From contig NC_088300.1 of the NCBI RefSeq assembly GCF_032854445.1, forward strand, positions 75,137,005 to 75,201,004: DNA of 64,000 nt. Direction: 5' to 3'. Shown in pieces: positions 1 to 14,639 of this stretch. This DNA is from Liolophura sinensis (taxonomy: Eukaryota > Mollusca > Polyplacophora > Chitonida > Chitonidae). A model generated the notes under the pieces. That model was not told the DNA's origin. It searched no databases and saw nothing but the letters and a program-made list of their open reading frames with translations. Made by a program: the position numbers and the translations under genes. Position 1 is the stretch's first letter. Every line of letters begins with the position of its first letter.

Positions 1-126
1 GGATGGTCGTGGGTTTCCCCCGGGCTGTGCCCGGTTTCCACCCACCATAATGCTGGCCGCCGTCGTATAAGTGAAATATTCTTGAGTACGGCGTAAAACA
101 CCAATCAAATAAATAAATAAATAAAT
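1..126 (+). mobile_element. SINE 3' part (Nin-DC-like domain plus AAAT tail)
   Basis: The sequence starts inside the conserved SINE body (GGATGGTCGTGGGTTTCCCC) and runs through the CACCATAATGCTGGCCGCCG block, the GAAATATTCTTGAGTACGGC block and AACACCAATCAAATAAATAA to a short (AAAT)n tail. It matches the 3' two thirds of the full-length copies at 42.2 and 47.8 kb. The missing tRNA-like head may simply lie left of the window. Assignment to the Nin-DC group of molluscan SINEs is from memory of that family. The repeat itself is seen directly, because the same block recurs elsewhere in the window. Confidence 0.9.
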
Positions 127-3100
127 ACGACCTCACCTAATTACTTCCCCTGAGGTCTCAAATTAAAATGGCTGGGGGTAGGTGGGTCCTATGATAATAG
201 CTAATGGCAAGTTTTTTCAAGGCCTACAGTCAAAACAGATCTTACCTTTGTAAACTGATCTAGAAAACGCTGTATAATTTTTTTAAGCCATTCAAAGAAA
301 ACGTAAAAGTCTCATAATGAAATACATGTACATTTACATCTGACAGCTTCTGTTGAATATATAAATTTTAAGTTGAAAGAATAGCCTTAATTTAAGATCT
401 CGCAACATTTCACCTATTGTCAATGGCTGATGTCATGTCTTTGACAAGTTACTTAGTGCATAATGCAATAGGCTTGGTCCCACTTCTCTCGGTTCCACAG
501 CTGAAATACTAATTTCGCATTATGTCATAGGCTTTTAGCTGCTGCCATGTGATCAGGGGAGTTATTCAGAGGAGGCCTACCAGCTTGTCTAACTACTGAG
601 ATGTCGTGAAAGCAAAACTGATCCAAAGAGTCATTCATATTATAATTTCAAACATTCAACAGCATTTTTTCGTGAAAAAAAATCCGTTTGCAGTGATCTT
701 TCCACTGAAACTCTATGTTCTATTCATACATCTGTCAGTGATGATGATTTTTCTTTTTCGCTCTTTTTCAGAGATAAACAAGATGGATATGTGCAGCCAA
801 GGAATTTCCTGAGTTCTGATTGCCCTAAACTGTCCTAACAGACCTCATGTTGAGAATGAATTCAGGAAGTGTAGCCACCCCTTTGGGAATCGCCCAATCA
901 CTCAACAGTCTCTGCTCTGTGATATTAGGAAGAACATTCAGCACTGAGCTTGAGTTTTATTCAGTTTCTTTGATTACCATACTTAGGTTCTTAAGTATTG
1001 ATACCTTATGATGACTTTCTCAAATTTTATGATTTCTCAAGGTGTATAGAAGATGGCTTATTTATTGAAAATAAACTGTGCCTGATATTCACAAACTGCA
1101 TTTGCAATGTAATAAATAGTGTTTTTAAAAGTTACATAAAGGAGAAACAAGCTGTGTATTATGTACAGAGCTTTCTTGCTGAATGTAAACCATGCAAAGA
1201 AGCAGTATAACGCATATTCAGTACCTTGAATATGAGGCGTACACATTCCCTTTGGTATGAAAGCATGCATGATGAATCTTTGACATTTTTTGTTGTTGTT
1301 GTTGTTCATGTATAATGCAAATTTTTAAGCACTTTTTACGATTCTTGTTAGTATGTGCATTATGTCATTTGGTCGAATTTGTTAGCGGCGTGTAACATAT
1401 TTGTGCAGATGTTCCTATCATCATTAAATTGTTCAGTGTTAACGTTTTCACTCACTAACCAATGAATAATTGCTTTTTCTCCTTTTTTTTTTTGTTGCCT
1501 TTAATGGCACAGAGAATAGACTCCCTCTGACCATTTCATGTGCTGTATTCTAGTGTACACTGGCCTGCCATAGATTTTGGTTGGGGGAAAAACGTGGAGT
1601 TATCTAGTTCTAAGTCATACCAATGTAAGTGCGTGACCTAAATAGAGTATTTGTTAAAAACAACTTCAGAAGACCAATCGTATTGTCCATCAAGGTCACC
1701 GCGGTTAAAATCTGTGCACTTTAGAAACTGCTCAGAGTGAGAGAAATCCGATGATGTGAATCAGACACTGATCGGCTACCGTATCGTTGCTGCTTCCTAC
1801 TATATCCACATCCTTTCTTAAATTCCAACTACAAGATGGAACTATTTCTTCTCTGAGCTCCATAATGGCTTGAAACGTTGGTAAAGATGCAGTGTTGCAG
1901 AGAAGGACATTCAGCAAACAGATTATAGTTGTCTTAGAAAGTGATGTCATTTCGCTCGCTGGTGTCCTTTCAGATTGTGTTCAAACTGGTCACATTTCAT
2001 GCCTTTCCTACAATCAACGATGCACTTTTTGTAACATCTTTCTTATATCTCGATGTACAACCTACAACCAGGAGATTCTAAAGCTGCTATAGATAGTATA
2101 TGCCTGCACAACTGGCCAGCTTATTGTCCTAGCCATCTTAGGTGTGCACTTTTACACGAGATTGGCTTTAAAATTCTCCGTCAAATAATAGATCTCCCCA
2201 CTCATCAATTCCTGTGCGCAGTAAGAACACACACGTACATCTCCATGAATTTCCCTTAACATTGTTTGACACTAAGGATTTTTGGATACGGTTCGGTCTC
2301 TGCGGAAGAGATTGACATCGAGCTGGAAACAGTTTTGATGGAATACCTACGGAGCTAAAGGTCCATCTCTTCCCCACCGCCAATCGATAGCGGGTCAAAA
2401 GTAGGGACCATTTGTACAGGAGGACAAAGACCCAAGCCTGCCAGTAATTCACGCTTCTAACAGGTTCAGTGGGTGTAACGTAGAGAAACAGAAGCACATA
2501 TTGTCGATCAAGAAAGCCAGAGTATTTTTAGACAACCCTCATTATGTAATATAACACCAGTGTTCTGTCGTCTCAATTTAATACAAGAGTACTATGGCGG
2601 GTTTGAAAGACGACCAACAAAAACAATCAGACGTACTCGGTGTTCTGCCCATTTCTTTTCGGGAGGCCTGATGCAGGCCCATGAGATCATTAGTTAATTA
2701 AAGTTTCCCCGAATGAAATCGTTGCCTTGGCTGTTCTAATTATTTTTTTTTTTGTTGGGCCCCAGGAGCTGACACTGGATGGTAATAGAATTTCCGGATA
2801 CCTCTGTCAATTCCCTTACGGTGAACCGCAATAGCTCCCGACAGTAAAACTTATGTTTACATTCTGTTTCTTACTTTGGTAGGGCCGGGTGCAGTTGCTG
2901 CAGTGAATGGACAATACTAGTCACTGTTTGGAAAAATGTACCAGTGTTGTTCATGTTTAATTTGCATTACGTATTCCAATAGATCCTAGCAAAACAGTGC
3001 ATCGTTACCTGTTGTTTCGATTGATTTGAATAGTCCGTTGGCCATTTTGGTTGGAAAATTCTAATCATCTTCTGTTGAGGAGTTTTGACCAGACAGAACT

Positions 3101-6100
3101 CGATTGGGCCAAGAAGACAAATAGCTTGTAATCATAGAACATGTGCGCAACTTTTGAACAAGGATTAGTATTTGAATTAATATTGCTTAAGGTAATCTGC
3201 AGCTGGTTGTTCTCACATGCCAAATTCCTGAACATGACCTTGAGAAGACGCTGTCTATATACAGCCGTTTTGACTAGATCTACCGCGTTTAGTGTTATTA
3301 GTGTCCATGTGGCACTTTTGTCGTATGCTATAGGCTGCAAAGAATTCTCATTTATTTGTTCAGATAAAATTAACGACCTTCACTGAACGTCTACTCTCTG
3401 AACGGATTTCGTTGAAAACTAAGACTCTCTACTTAAGGTGATAGTCATCCCATACAGTACCGACGACGGTGGCAGTACTTGCCTCTACTCTAGGGTCAAC
3501 TTAATCACAGCCCGTAGCGCATGTGTACTTAAGTCAAGCTTATGACACTGATGCTTCTATTAAGACAGCACTGGTGCCAATCTGACAAACACGGTGTATT
3601 GGAGAATCTTGGCGATGAGTGCATTGATGGCTATAGACTTGTGGGATGCGAGTGTTCGGAAACCATCCGTATACCCGAGGAATTGTAGTCGCAGACATCA
3701 GAGGCGCACCACAACAATGTCCATGAAGCAAGTGGCTGGGCACGAAGAGCCTCTTTTACCCTATATAGCTGAATGATATTAAATTTTCCAGCCGGGAAGT
3801 TTCAGAGTTAGCCGGTATGTCTCCTGCTCTCCAGAGTCTTGGATTCCTGCTTACGGAGATCGATTCCTTCCAAGCTTTCCATCGGACTCACCTAAAGTAC
3901 CCAGAGAAACTTACAAGAGATGTCGTTGCTTGTGTACCGAAGATTAATGAACTATCATGCCGACTACGAGCCGCTCCCGCATTCATTATTACATGGATAA
4001 GATTTATTTGATGCAAACAAGGACTTGCAAACGTATCCGAAAGTCGCTGCCATTTTTTACCGTTCAATACAGGCTTGGTTATTCGCCTCGATATTAGAAC
4101 CAATTGGTGGATCTATAATCCAGTAAAAACTGTGCAATTCAAAGATCTGTGTTGGTAAAAGTGACTGAGCACTAGACTATGTTAAGACATTGCTGATTAA
4201 GACGTCATTTGTAACAATCTTCGTGCAGGTGTATCTCTCCAGTCGCCGACCTGAAGGATTAACAGTTGCATAAACCACGGACACAATTGTCTGATATGTG
4301 ACATAGATATGTGACATAGAATGTCTATTACTGGCTTCAGCGTGTACCCGAAAAACCCACCAAGACAGATTCATTTACCGGTAAAGCGGAGTAGAAGCGC
4401 CAGTTGCCAAGGAAGCTGGATTTATCAAACATTCTCCATTGATTGATGTTCACGACCGTGCACTACAGTCTCCGATGGATCCTGCTCAAACCCTTTGAAC
4501 CAGCCGAAATCGGGTCGTAAATTGGACTTGCCGGAGGTAAGTCAGGGTTCACCAAGTCTGAGATTTTACCTACTTCCTACTGTTATTTGCAGGACTGGAT
4601 GATGATGCCAAACATAGTACGTCTGGAAATATTTATGGAATTCGAACAAATGCAATTTTGAAGGTATCCTAAAGCTGACGAGGCCAATGCGTGAGAATCG
4701 AGTCCGATTGCTCCATTGCGGATTGATGACATCATTGCTGGGATCCCTTTAGTTAGGTTTCTAGAATGAATATGCATAGCACTAAAAGTAAATCAATATT
4801 TGCCGAGTTTATATAATTTGCCTTGTTTTCAGTCTACGACCTGCACGTAAGGACTGTCGTGTGCCAAGAAGGATGCTCACTGGCGGCGTGTGAGCACCCG
4901 AGCAGAACAGGTCCTGTCAGACGTACAAAACAACTTATCACTAGAGAGAATACTCAGCCTAAGGGCTGTATTCTGCTAATCAATACAGATTACATGATCG
5001 TTAGAAATGGAAATCATTGATTTTCAGTAGGAAAGATTTAGAGATGCAGATCTCTCCCCCAGGCGAAATGAATTCTAAAAAGGCCTTCCCCCGAATACAG
5101 ATGACATATAGGTTTGGCTCTGCCTTGAAACTATTTGTGTAGCATACAAATCCATCCGTCAAATACAATTAAGTATATCTTTGCTGACCAAGGCTGTTGT
5201 CGTGGGAAGTGTAGAAATATCTTTATTACAAGCGGCTCAGCCCTGAACTCCCTTGATGTTTCCTGCTGCACGCATGTACGGTTATTTGTGTCTTTTTCTC
5301 CAACGAAGCTTGTGCACGTCCTCACGCTTTATTGTCTGCGATATATACATCTCTCTTTTCGCCTTTATTGTCTACCATAGATATCTCTCTTTTCACCTTT
5401 ATCGTTTAACGAAACGCCCATAGAGTATGTTGCCTACTTTCTCTTCGTCTTCCAAATCTAGATGACCTTTTGTTCACCCTTGATTCTGTATCTCCTCCAC
5501 TTGTACATTTCCTTTACTTGTTTTTTGGGGAACCTTGTATGTTCGCCAAACACACATTTTGCACAAACAGTGGTTTGGACTAGTACCAGATTGTACTGAC
5601 TGTCCTGGTCTATGTAATACTGGTTGACACACAAGACAATGGCTGGCAGATGAACCGTCTCAGATTTAATGATTTTCTCTCGTGCAGTTTTACCCTCCGG
5701 CCTCCCCTTGCGTTTAGCATCTCCTCTGACTTTTTATTGTCCGTCTACGGTCTGTGTAAGATTCAAAATAGGTTTAATGCTTCTGTTTTGTTTGCTATGT
5801 CTTTCCGCAGGCATGTTGCACATTATCATGGCAAGGACTTTCTAATGATGAAAAGGGATAATTAAGTACTGATTCAGTTTATTCACAAAGATAACACCCT
5901 ATTTTGGGACTGTATAGCTCGTTAAACTGATAAGGCACAGATAGAACAGAGCCAATAAAACTTCCAGCTCATTTTTCAATACATACACGTGCAAGATTTT
6001 CTGTACATAGGTTTACTTTTATCGGCCTTACTATTCCCTCGTTTGGGTTAGAAAATAGCAAATATAAGAAGATGCCCGGAGACTTCTTTAGAAATTATAC

Positions 6101-7852
6101 AATGTCATTTTCATGATAACCTCAAGTTTTGGGTTTATGATAAGTTTTAAAACAGGCATAGTCCTTAAGATTCAAACTAACTTTCTTAAAAGCTACTTTT
6201 TAGTCTCAAAAAAGTTTGGAATGATGTCAGTTTTGAACTGAGTACCATAAGATTATCATATGGATTAATTCTGCTTTTGGCGTTGGGTTGTCAGATCTTG
6301 TATGCCTTGACACTTGACATTAACAGAAACACCTTTTGCCGTTTACTTTTACAATTTACAGCCGTGTTGATTAGCACGATGATCATTCGAATAATGCATA
6401 ATGTGCCGATAAAATAGTTAATAAATATTAAAAGCAAATAAAAACCTTCGTCAAATGAAGTCAAACTATGCACTTTTATAAGGCATTCAATGGAAAGGAA
6501 TCTTTCAGATGTATTTTGTTTTTAGTTAATAATCGTTAATTATAAATTATGGAGCCATGTTAAATGCTGTAAAAGTTTAAAATATTACGCCACGTAAAGA
6601 TCTTTTATTGTAAAGGTGCTCATAATGCGGAAGATAACACATGAAGGTGTCTGACAAAACATAGTTTTAACCTTACATGTGTTTTCCCTCTTCCACCACT
6701 GTCAAATTTTGTATTTAACATTATTAAAGTTACATATAACATTTCAGTTTTAAGATAATAGTGACTCTTAGGGTGTGTGTGTGTTATCTGTCCTTGTTTG
6801 GTATATGTTTTGCGAAGTACAGCACGAGGGTTGATAAGTCCAACGAAATCTAGGCGACATAAAAAGCATTCGTGTGCCGTATTGTCAACCATAATCATCA
6901 CAAGATTCCAAAACAATGATTCAAACCACCAAGAAATAACAAAGTATATAAAGTAAGAAATTATAACGGAATCTTCCACAGAAAAGCGATCAATGGTTTC
7001 CAATGATTCTGGAAGATGAAATGAATATTGTTATAGGCACGTACATGTAAGTTTAATCAATGCCCAAACTAATGATATAATAATGTGCACTATGCTAATA
7101 CATAAGTAGCTGTTAATCAAAAATATGTATTTCATTTGGGCTTTAACTATAGCGGTTCATAAATCCAAAAAGTAAAATCCGATTTTATTCAACATTATGC
7201 ACCTGAGTAAGCAGAATTAAACACAGAACTAGCGATACTGGACACACAAAGTTTAGAAAATTATACTCATTTTAAACTAAGAGTGAAGTCATTTGATGAC
7301 ATATCCTTGACTCACTAGCATTTGTAGTAATAAACTGTTACTTTGATTGAAATCATCCCAAAACACTTGTGATTCCTTAGGTATAAAGCTATAAATACAC
7401 CGGTTATTTAAAAGTAACAGATCATCAACATACTGTCTGGTGAATGAGTTTTGAAAAACATTACTATCAAACAGCCTACCAAAAATGGAACACAGCTTTT
7501 TACCCTTGTGGGATTACCTACGCACTGTTGATATAGGTTTCCCCGAATTTCAAATGAACAACCAGGCATTCCATGAATTATAGCCCTTGTATAGGTATGT
7601 AGTGGAACTGAAGAAGGCTTTGTTACCTTTGACGTTAGTGTAGCTTGGTGGCCTGTTTTAGTAAACACAGATACAATTCATGAGGAAATTCTATCAGTTA
7701 AATCTCTGTGGGCTAGACACAGTCGTATACAGTGAACAGATAAATCCTGTATGGAGATGGTCTTAAACGGTATGTGTATTTTATCGTCTACAATTCATCA
7801 CTGAGAGATTCGGAGGTCTTAAGAATCCGCAGTTACAGTTACACTCAAGAAA
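127..7852. other. Intergenic sequence, no gene recognised
   Basis: AT-rich sequence with stop codons scattered in all frames. The longest open stretch is 127 codons on the minus strand at 6620-7003; it resembles no family I know and has no splice or codon signal to support it. Small local duplications occur, such as two and a half copies of a pyrimidine-rich unit of about 37 bp at 5325-5410 and a doubled 16-bp unit near 4292-4325. I see no RNA gene or intact mobile element. Confidence 0.6.
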
Positions 7853-8082
7853 CGAATCTTTTAATTTTAACAGAAAGCATGTCGTTTGAGTTATGCCAGA
7901 ATGTATTCTGTTATTATAATTTAATACTTTGTCATATTCAACATACAATATCACGTTAGTCAGGTAGAATCTTTATGTTGATTTAATAGAATATGTGTGT
8001 TTTATTTACCAGAATAATCTGTTGCAATCGCAAAACACATTCTGCCATCACTCAGACAACACACTTTCTGTTGAAATTAACA
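7853..8082 (+). repeat. Dispersed repeat, copy 1 (paired with 36841-37036)
   Basis: This segment aligns by eye along about 200 bp with 36841-37036. Shared landmarks in the same order are TTAATTTTAACA, AGAATGTATTCTGTTAT, a CATGTTAG/CACGTTAG block, AATCTGYTGCAAT, and a CTCAGA..ACA..CTTYCTGTT block near the end. Divergence is substantial, with small indels, so both look like old copies of one interspersed family. No coding capacity, target-site duplication or terminal repeat is apparent, so the class is unknown. Confidence 0.7.
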
Positions 8083-10319
8083 TTATTTTTTTTAGTGTAA
8101 CGTCTCATTTTTGTGCAACTGCAACAGCAATACCTATATGTGTTTTTCCAAAATGATAGTACTTTATGCAGTCTTCATTAATATAGTCAATGCACGTTTG
8201 CTGGCACAGATTCTTGATCTCTCAGCAAAGCCTTTTATGAGGAGTTATACACATGTTTGGAATCCTTTGAAGTGTTGATATATCAGTGCTAAGTTTTTTT
8301 TTTAGAAACGTTTAGTGTCTTTTTTAATGTAGTGAATATGTTGAGAACGCGACAATTGATGCTTCAGGCTTTAACTCGGCTCTCTAAACTTCGGATAATT
8401 CACTTGCAGATTCCAAAGATCATCATTTTTCAGAATTGTAATGTCTCCACTGAAGGAAAGCGTTACACACTTACCAGACATTTAGATTTTTTAATCAAAC
8501 ATTCACACGTGGTGGAAAAAGTAGAAACAGACATGTATATGGATATTCTTAACAAGATTTAATATCAGTGAACCAGAATTTGATAGCCACAAATAGTTTT
8601 GACATAGTAGTATGTTTTTTGATTACAGAGATTGTTATAGAATCCCCTCGTCAGTCCTTCAGTTATAAGTACACGCTGTGGTAAACATTAACGATCTGTT
8701 TCGGATATAGGCTTAAATATGATATTCCTGGGGATGTCTGAGAAATTATATCATTCCTCATTACCTTTTGCTATGCAGGCTAATGATATTTGCATATCAG
8801 CATAAATCTCATGATTTACAACTAAGCACTACCACTTCTGCAAAAAAGTAATAATAAAACACTTCGTGTTCTATGTTTTATAAGCTATATAATAATGCTA
8901 CTTAATCTAAACATGTGCTTTTTATTTAACTGATATTAAACTGACACTGTCATTTCCTTGGGCCACCTACGATTTCGTAATTTTGATGCACATGTGCGAT
9001 TTGTTTTGCATAGATGTTGCCATTTCACTGTGTGCCAAATTGTCACGAACCATGAAGTCACTGGGCCAAGTAATCTGTGTTAAAATGTCAAATTCCCATC
9101 CCCTACCATTATTTCTTCACCACCCCCAATCCATGACTCGCATATTTCAAAGACATTTCCCACAGTTTGATTGATTGTCATGATCTGTTGTTTACACAAC
9201 CACAAACGTGTTCAGTGTCAGCTGCAATCATAGGTATATGTCTTCACTTATTGGTTTGCCTTTTCATTTCACTTTTCTGTAGTTTATTATATTGTGCATG
9301 TATATATGTATCTAATTTTCTTCAAACATTTTATCCCCGATGGTTTGGCACATAAACCGAAATGCTGATTCAACTATTGCATGCCTCTAGAGTTGTTATG
9401 GTGTTTTATTAACTGTGTATTGGGGGCAGTTTTCCATCACTGGACGTTTTCTTAACGTTTTCCTGGCCTTGCGTCCACATATAAGGAGTGCTGGGTCATT
9501 CATCTACCCTGCTGTCACACTCGGACTACAAGTACAGAAATTGTACCAGGTTTTGTTGCCATGGTCGGTTCAGCCACGACGACCGCTGTTATCCGTGAGT
9601 TCCGTCATATATCCACAGTCCTTTGAGCTATACAATCATATATCACATACTGTGATAAGATGTCTGCAGGCTTAGTGATCTATAGATGAAACAAATTAAA
9701 GAATTGTGGTCAAAGACACTCTGACAAAGTGTCATTGATTTGCAGTATAAATGAAGATGAACGAGGCACGTTAAACTAAGCCAGTATAATAATGGGTTTG
9801 GGTGTGAGAAGCCGGCGATATCAAACAGACGGGCGTCACAGCAATACGCCAAGTAGATTGCGGTAAATATGCTGATAAAAAAGGAATGCGAAGAAACCTC
9901 TTACGCATGAAATTCAGCCATGTGCTAGTATACATTGGGAGCATTAAACCATGCCAAATGCGTGTAGCTGTAAGATCGATAAATCGATGATTTCAGAATA
10001 ATGAGCAGAAGTAGTTCGTGTAGAAATTTAAATGATTCCACTAGAGATTGATCTCAGTGCTCAGTAAAACATAAGAGGCAATAATTGCAGTTCCGTTAAT
10101 TATGCGTTGAGAAACATTATATGCATGTCTTTTTGTTGAATAAAATATGCGTAACTGGAGACTTGTAAGGAGCAAGGACAGCTCTGCCTCGACGGGCTTT
10201 AATCTGCGATCTGAAAAGCTTTGCTAGTCATGAACACCAGTGGCCTTGGTTATCTGTAATCGCAGATTTTTTCCACTTGCTTGCATGCATGCTTAGTATC
10301 GGTGTTTTTCTCAGACCTC
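8083..10319. other. Intergenic sequence, no gene recognised
   Basis: Unremarkable AT-rich sequence. Open frames are short (under 90 codons) and resemble nothing known. No SINE block, array or RNA gene was seen. Confidence 0.6.
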
Positions 10320-11430
10320 AGGTTGTCGTGACAATCCCCGCCATCCTATTCAGTTCTTATCCGGTTCTTTTAGACGCTACCATGGACTTTGGTGACCATG
10401 GTTATCTGTGACATCCGATTCCCATGATATCTCCACCCATCCTGTATAGTGCATATCCGGTTGTTTCACATGCTTGCCATGCATGGGCATTGGTGAAGTT
10501 ATTTATCTGTGACCTCTGATTCCCATGACAACTCCACTCCATACTGTTTGACTCTTACGTGGTTGCTTCACATAACTGACATGTGCGTCGGTGATCTTGT
10601 TTTTCAGTTCTCTGATTCCTGTGACAACTCCACTTCATCCTATATAGTGCATATCCGGTTGTTTCACATGCTTGCCATGTACATTGGTGACCTTGTGTAC
10701 CTGTGACCTCTGATTCCTGTGACAACTCCATCCCATCCTATATAGTGCATATCCGGTTGTTTCACATGCTTGCCATGTACATTGGTGACCTTGTTTACCT
10801 GTGACCTCTGATTCCTGTGACAACTCCATCCCATCCTATATAGTGCATATCCGGTTGTTTCACATGCTTGCCATGTACATTGGTGACCTTGTTTACCTGT
10901 GACCTCTGATTCCTGTGACAACTTCACTCTATCCTATATAGTGCATATCCGGTTGTTTCACATGCTTGCCATGTACATTGGTGACCTTGTTTACCTGTGA
11001 CCTCTGATTCCTGTGACAACTCCATCCCATCCTATATAGTGCATATCCGGTTGTTTCACATGCTTGCCATGTACATTGGTGACCTTGTGTACCTGTGACC
11101 TCTGATTCCTGTGACAACTCCACTCTATCCTATATAGTGCATATCCGGTTGTTTCACATGCTTGCCATGTACATTGGTGACCTTGTTTACCTGTGACCTC
11201 GGATTCCTGTGACAACTCCATCCCATCCTATATAGTGCATATCCGGTTGTTTCACATGCTTGCCGTGCACATTGGTGACTTTGTTTAACTGTTACCTCTG
11301 ATTCCTGTGACAACTCCATCCCATCCTATATAGTGCATATCCGGTTGTTTCAAGTGCTTGCCATTCACATTGGTGACCTTGGTTATCGGTGTCCTCATTT
11401 TCACGTCATCCTAGGCAATGTCAGTCCATT
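10320..11430 (+). repeat. 98-bp minisatellite array, about 11 units
   Basis: A tandem array whose landmark GCATATCCGGTTGTTTCACA recurs at 10649, 10747, 10845, 10943, 11041, 11139, 11237 and 11335, exactly 98 bp apart each time. Units between about 10640 and 11390 differ at only a few positions. The left edge (10320-10640) and the last unit are visibly degenerate, with indels. Because 98 is not divisible by three, the reading frame changes every unit, so the open frames of 64-87 codons on the minus strand are repeat by-products. A pure G tract of 14 follows at 11513-11526. Confidence 0.97.
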
Positions 11431-14400
11431 TGTTTCACAAGTACTTATCTGAAAGATGCTGACACTGTGTAAGGTCAGAGTATATCAGTTCCAACTGAAG
11501 TGGAGGGTGGGCGGGGGGGGGGGGGGAGTAGACAGTTACTTTCGTGAGTGATATTAAGATATGCTTCATCTGCATTCGCAAAACAACGAGTACATATATA
11601 ACCGAAGATTGCAAACTGTTGCTGCTTGTCTGAATATGTCATTTGTATTCACCAATCTCTAGGGCTACACACAAATCTATGTCTGTGACCCTGGAGAATC
11701 GAGAACTGCTATTTGGTTACTGCGGCTTTCGTACCTGTATACATGAACACGTAGTCACAAGCACAAGTTTGAGTAAAACTGTATACGGAAAACCGTCTTT
11801 TGGTGACTACAAGTTTCATCTGAAGTCACGCACGAACTGTTCGTGGAAAAATCGCTTTTTCCTTAAAAGAGGCATGTATACAGAAAGTGGAGTATTTTGA
11901 TCCACCGATGTTCTGGTAACCTTTATTCCGCTGCAAAAGTAATGGCTGGAATTATGGATAAACTTCTGCTTGGATGCAAGTCATGATGCAATGCATGTGT
12001 AACTAATACTGACAACATATCAGGCAACAGCCCGAAATATGAATTTCTCATTCACTTCTGTGCCTTTGCATTGTTGCCATCGTTGACAAGTGCTGATTGC
12101 TTTATATAATGTGTTTCACTGGGATATTGTGCATGCTGGTAATATTAGTGGTTGTTTTTTTATGATCGTGGTACCATGGTTGACACTTTGGTTATAATAG
12201 TAAGAGAGCAATCTAAGACTAGAAATGCTATGCACATTGCGCTGTATTAAGTGTTCTGTGTCGTGGAGACCAATATATTTGGCATATAGTTTTTTGCGGC
12301 ATGGTTTATACAACATAGTAGAATTTATCTCCATATATAACTACTACATATATACACATGTATATATAGACAATATTCATTCATGTTGACAAATGCAGAT
12401 GACATTTGATTGTTCAAATGCCGGTTATTTCTTACAGTAATATATTTCATACAGACATTTAAACAATCTGTCAGTATACTAGTTTCGAAGGATACAGCAC
12501 ACAGATTAAGCAACTCCTAGGTGAATATTCTATGTATGCACGCGGCTATATTGTGCTGTATTTAAGTCAGACACTAAAGTATCATTCTAAACGAACACGA
12601 TAAACCTAATTTAGGACGTTTCGTATAACCTTGATGATCTCTAACACGATTCCTTCAATCAACAGTGAAGAACTCTTGTCATGGCGATATTTCCTAAGTT
12701 ACATCCGACTAGTACGTCTAATCTGTAAAGAGGCCTGCCACTGACATTTAACCCGTAGGCCTGAAGACATCAGGGGAGCCAGGTTACAGGAAAACACGAA
12801 GTAGACTTCCCCTGGGTCGATGTCTCGCCCATGTACTGAATGGCGTATGTACGTGGTTATAAAAACTGCCCCCTCCCCATCGATCGTGATAGGGTTACGT
12901 GATCCAAGAGATGACCACAGTAAATCTCTAGTCCAGACAGTTAACCGACTCCAAGTAATTATTTTTTATCAGGTCTCGGAGATTCTGGAAGTTTTTGCGA
13001 TGGTCTTTCTGGAGAAAATTTAGACTAAACACGTACCGACAGCCTTGACGTAGGCGAGACAACATCTGTTCGTTTGAACATGGGAATTCCGTCAAAGCTT
13101 CGAGTTTGTTTTCTATTCCTTATCAAATTTTGTTCCTCGACAGTCTTCTATGTCTGACTTACCAATAACCGTTCATGATTTGGCCAGTTGTCATTAAATT
13201 TATGCGCCGTTTTCGTTTCCACACGGACTTTCAAATCAGCGATGCAGACGATGGAATGGAAAAGACTTCTTCGCCAAACTCAACAACTCGCGACAGTTTG
13301 AGTGCTCTTTCTTTTAGAATCCGGAAGTGCGCATTATGGATACATCAAGCGTATATTGAGCTCCTGTTTCCTTTGGTCATTGGTGTGAACCAATATATAT
13401 GTAAATTTAAACAGCTGATGAAGGATATAAGCCGGAAAAAATATGTATTGAAAGAAACTTTCTTTTGGTAATTGATCAATTGAAGTGGCGAGTTTCTGCC
13501 CGGGGTATTTGGCTAAATGTTTAAGCTTTAAGCTGCCAGAGCTTAATCTGACGTTTTATTTGTGTGGCTTCAAAAGGGAACTTTATATGGAAGTTTGTGT
13601 GTTACGATCGATGTCACACAAATAAAGCGAATAACAAACTCCCGCCCTCGATATTGATTAATCTGAAGTTCAGAGGACGTTATACATCTCAGTAAAACGC
13701 CTACAGTTTTAAGCGTGGAATCCAAGCTTCTTCGGTAAATCTACACATGAGATAGAAAAACCCTAGTCAGAATATATGTCTAAGTCTAAAACCGTCATTG
13801 CTTTTCTGAGACCTTGAACCCGAACCCAATGGCACCCATCTCCCGTAACATGTCCCGCCTCCACAGCGGCTATAGGGTGGTATAGAGGAACTACCCTGTC
13901 TTGTTCCTGCCACGATTCTCTCCTCCTGGCTAATTGGGCTGCATTCTAAACGAACAGGATACCTTTGGGTTGCAATTCCTACACCCACACGATGCCATTT
14001 AAGTGAAAACAACTCCATCATTTAAGCAATTTGTTCACTGTCCGACTAAAAGATTGCTTGCAGCGAAGTCTTACTAGCTGTCTGATTCTGGCAGACAGTT
14101 ATGTGGCGGAAGCGAATATAAGGCATCCTCAATAACTGCGTTTTGTTGCTTGACTTAGGAATTCTTTACAAATTAGTTGCATTTTTGTATAGGATACAGG
14201 GTTCTTGGACGTATTCCACGCATGACCTTGTTGTCGACGCACTTGGATCTACAATATAAATATAAATGAGTTCTCTGATTGAAACTCTGTCTATAACTTA
14301 TCTCTCATTCATAAGAGTTTATATATTAATAGACCGTCGTTTACGAAGATGGAGCTCTAAAATCTGTACCCCGCGTATGGTAGCCGGGTATAGGCACATC

Positions 14401-14639
14401 CGTCTCCAATTACTTATCATTTTAATAATGATTGAAGTAGTCAAACGTTTACATTAATCATTGACCGTTTCCTTTTGCTTGCCTTAACTGGAACAGAAAT
14501 CTGTAGGTTCCTCCTCTCACATGTTCTTGGGGTCGTGGCGACATTAAGCAGTTAACGGGGCCTGAAGACTGCTTGCCTTCAAACGATATATGGCCGACAA
14601 ATCTATACGTCATTCGTGGTCAAGCTAGTCAGTAACTTT
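11431..14639. other. Intergenic sequence, no gene recognised
   Basis: Begins with a G-rich stretch ending in 14 consecutive G (11513-11526), then ordinary non-coding sequence. Open frames are under 100 codons with no recognised similarity. CpG is plentiful: I count 25 in 14041-14640. Confidence 0.6.

Noticed and set aside
6620-7003. 127-codon minus-strand frame
   Set aside because: AT-rich sequence with no recognisable family and no splice context or codon bias that could be judged. It is not supportable as a gene.
10635-11319. Repeated minus-strand open frames encoding similar 64-87-residue peptides
   Set aside because: They are the same 98-bp unit read in shifting frames, with no constant frame across the array.
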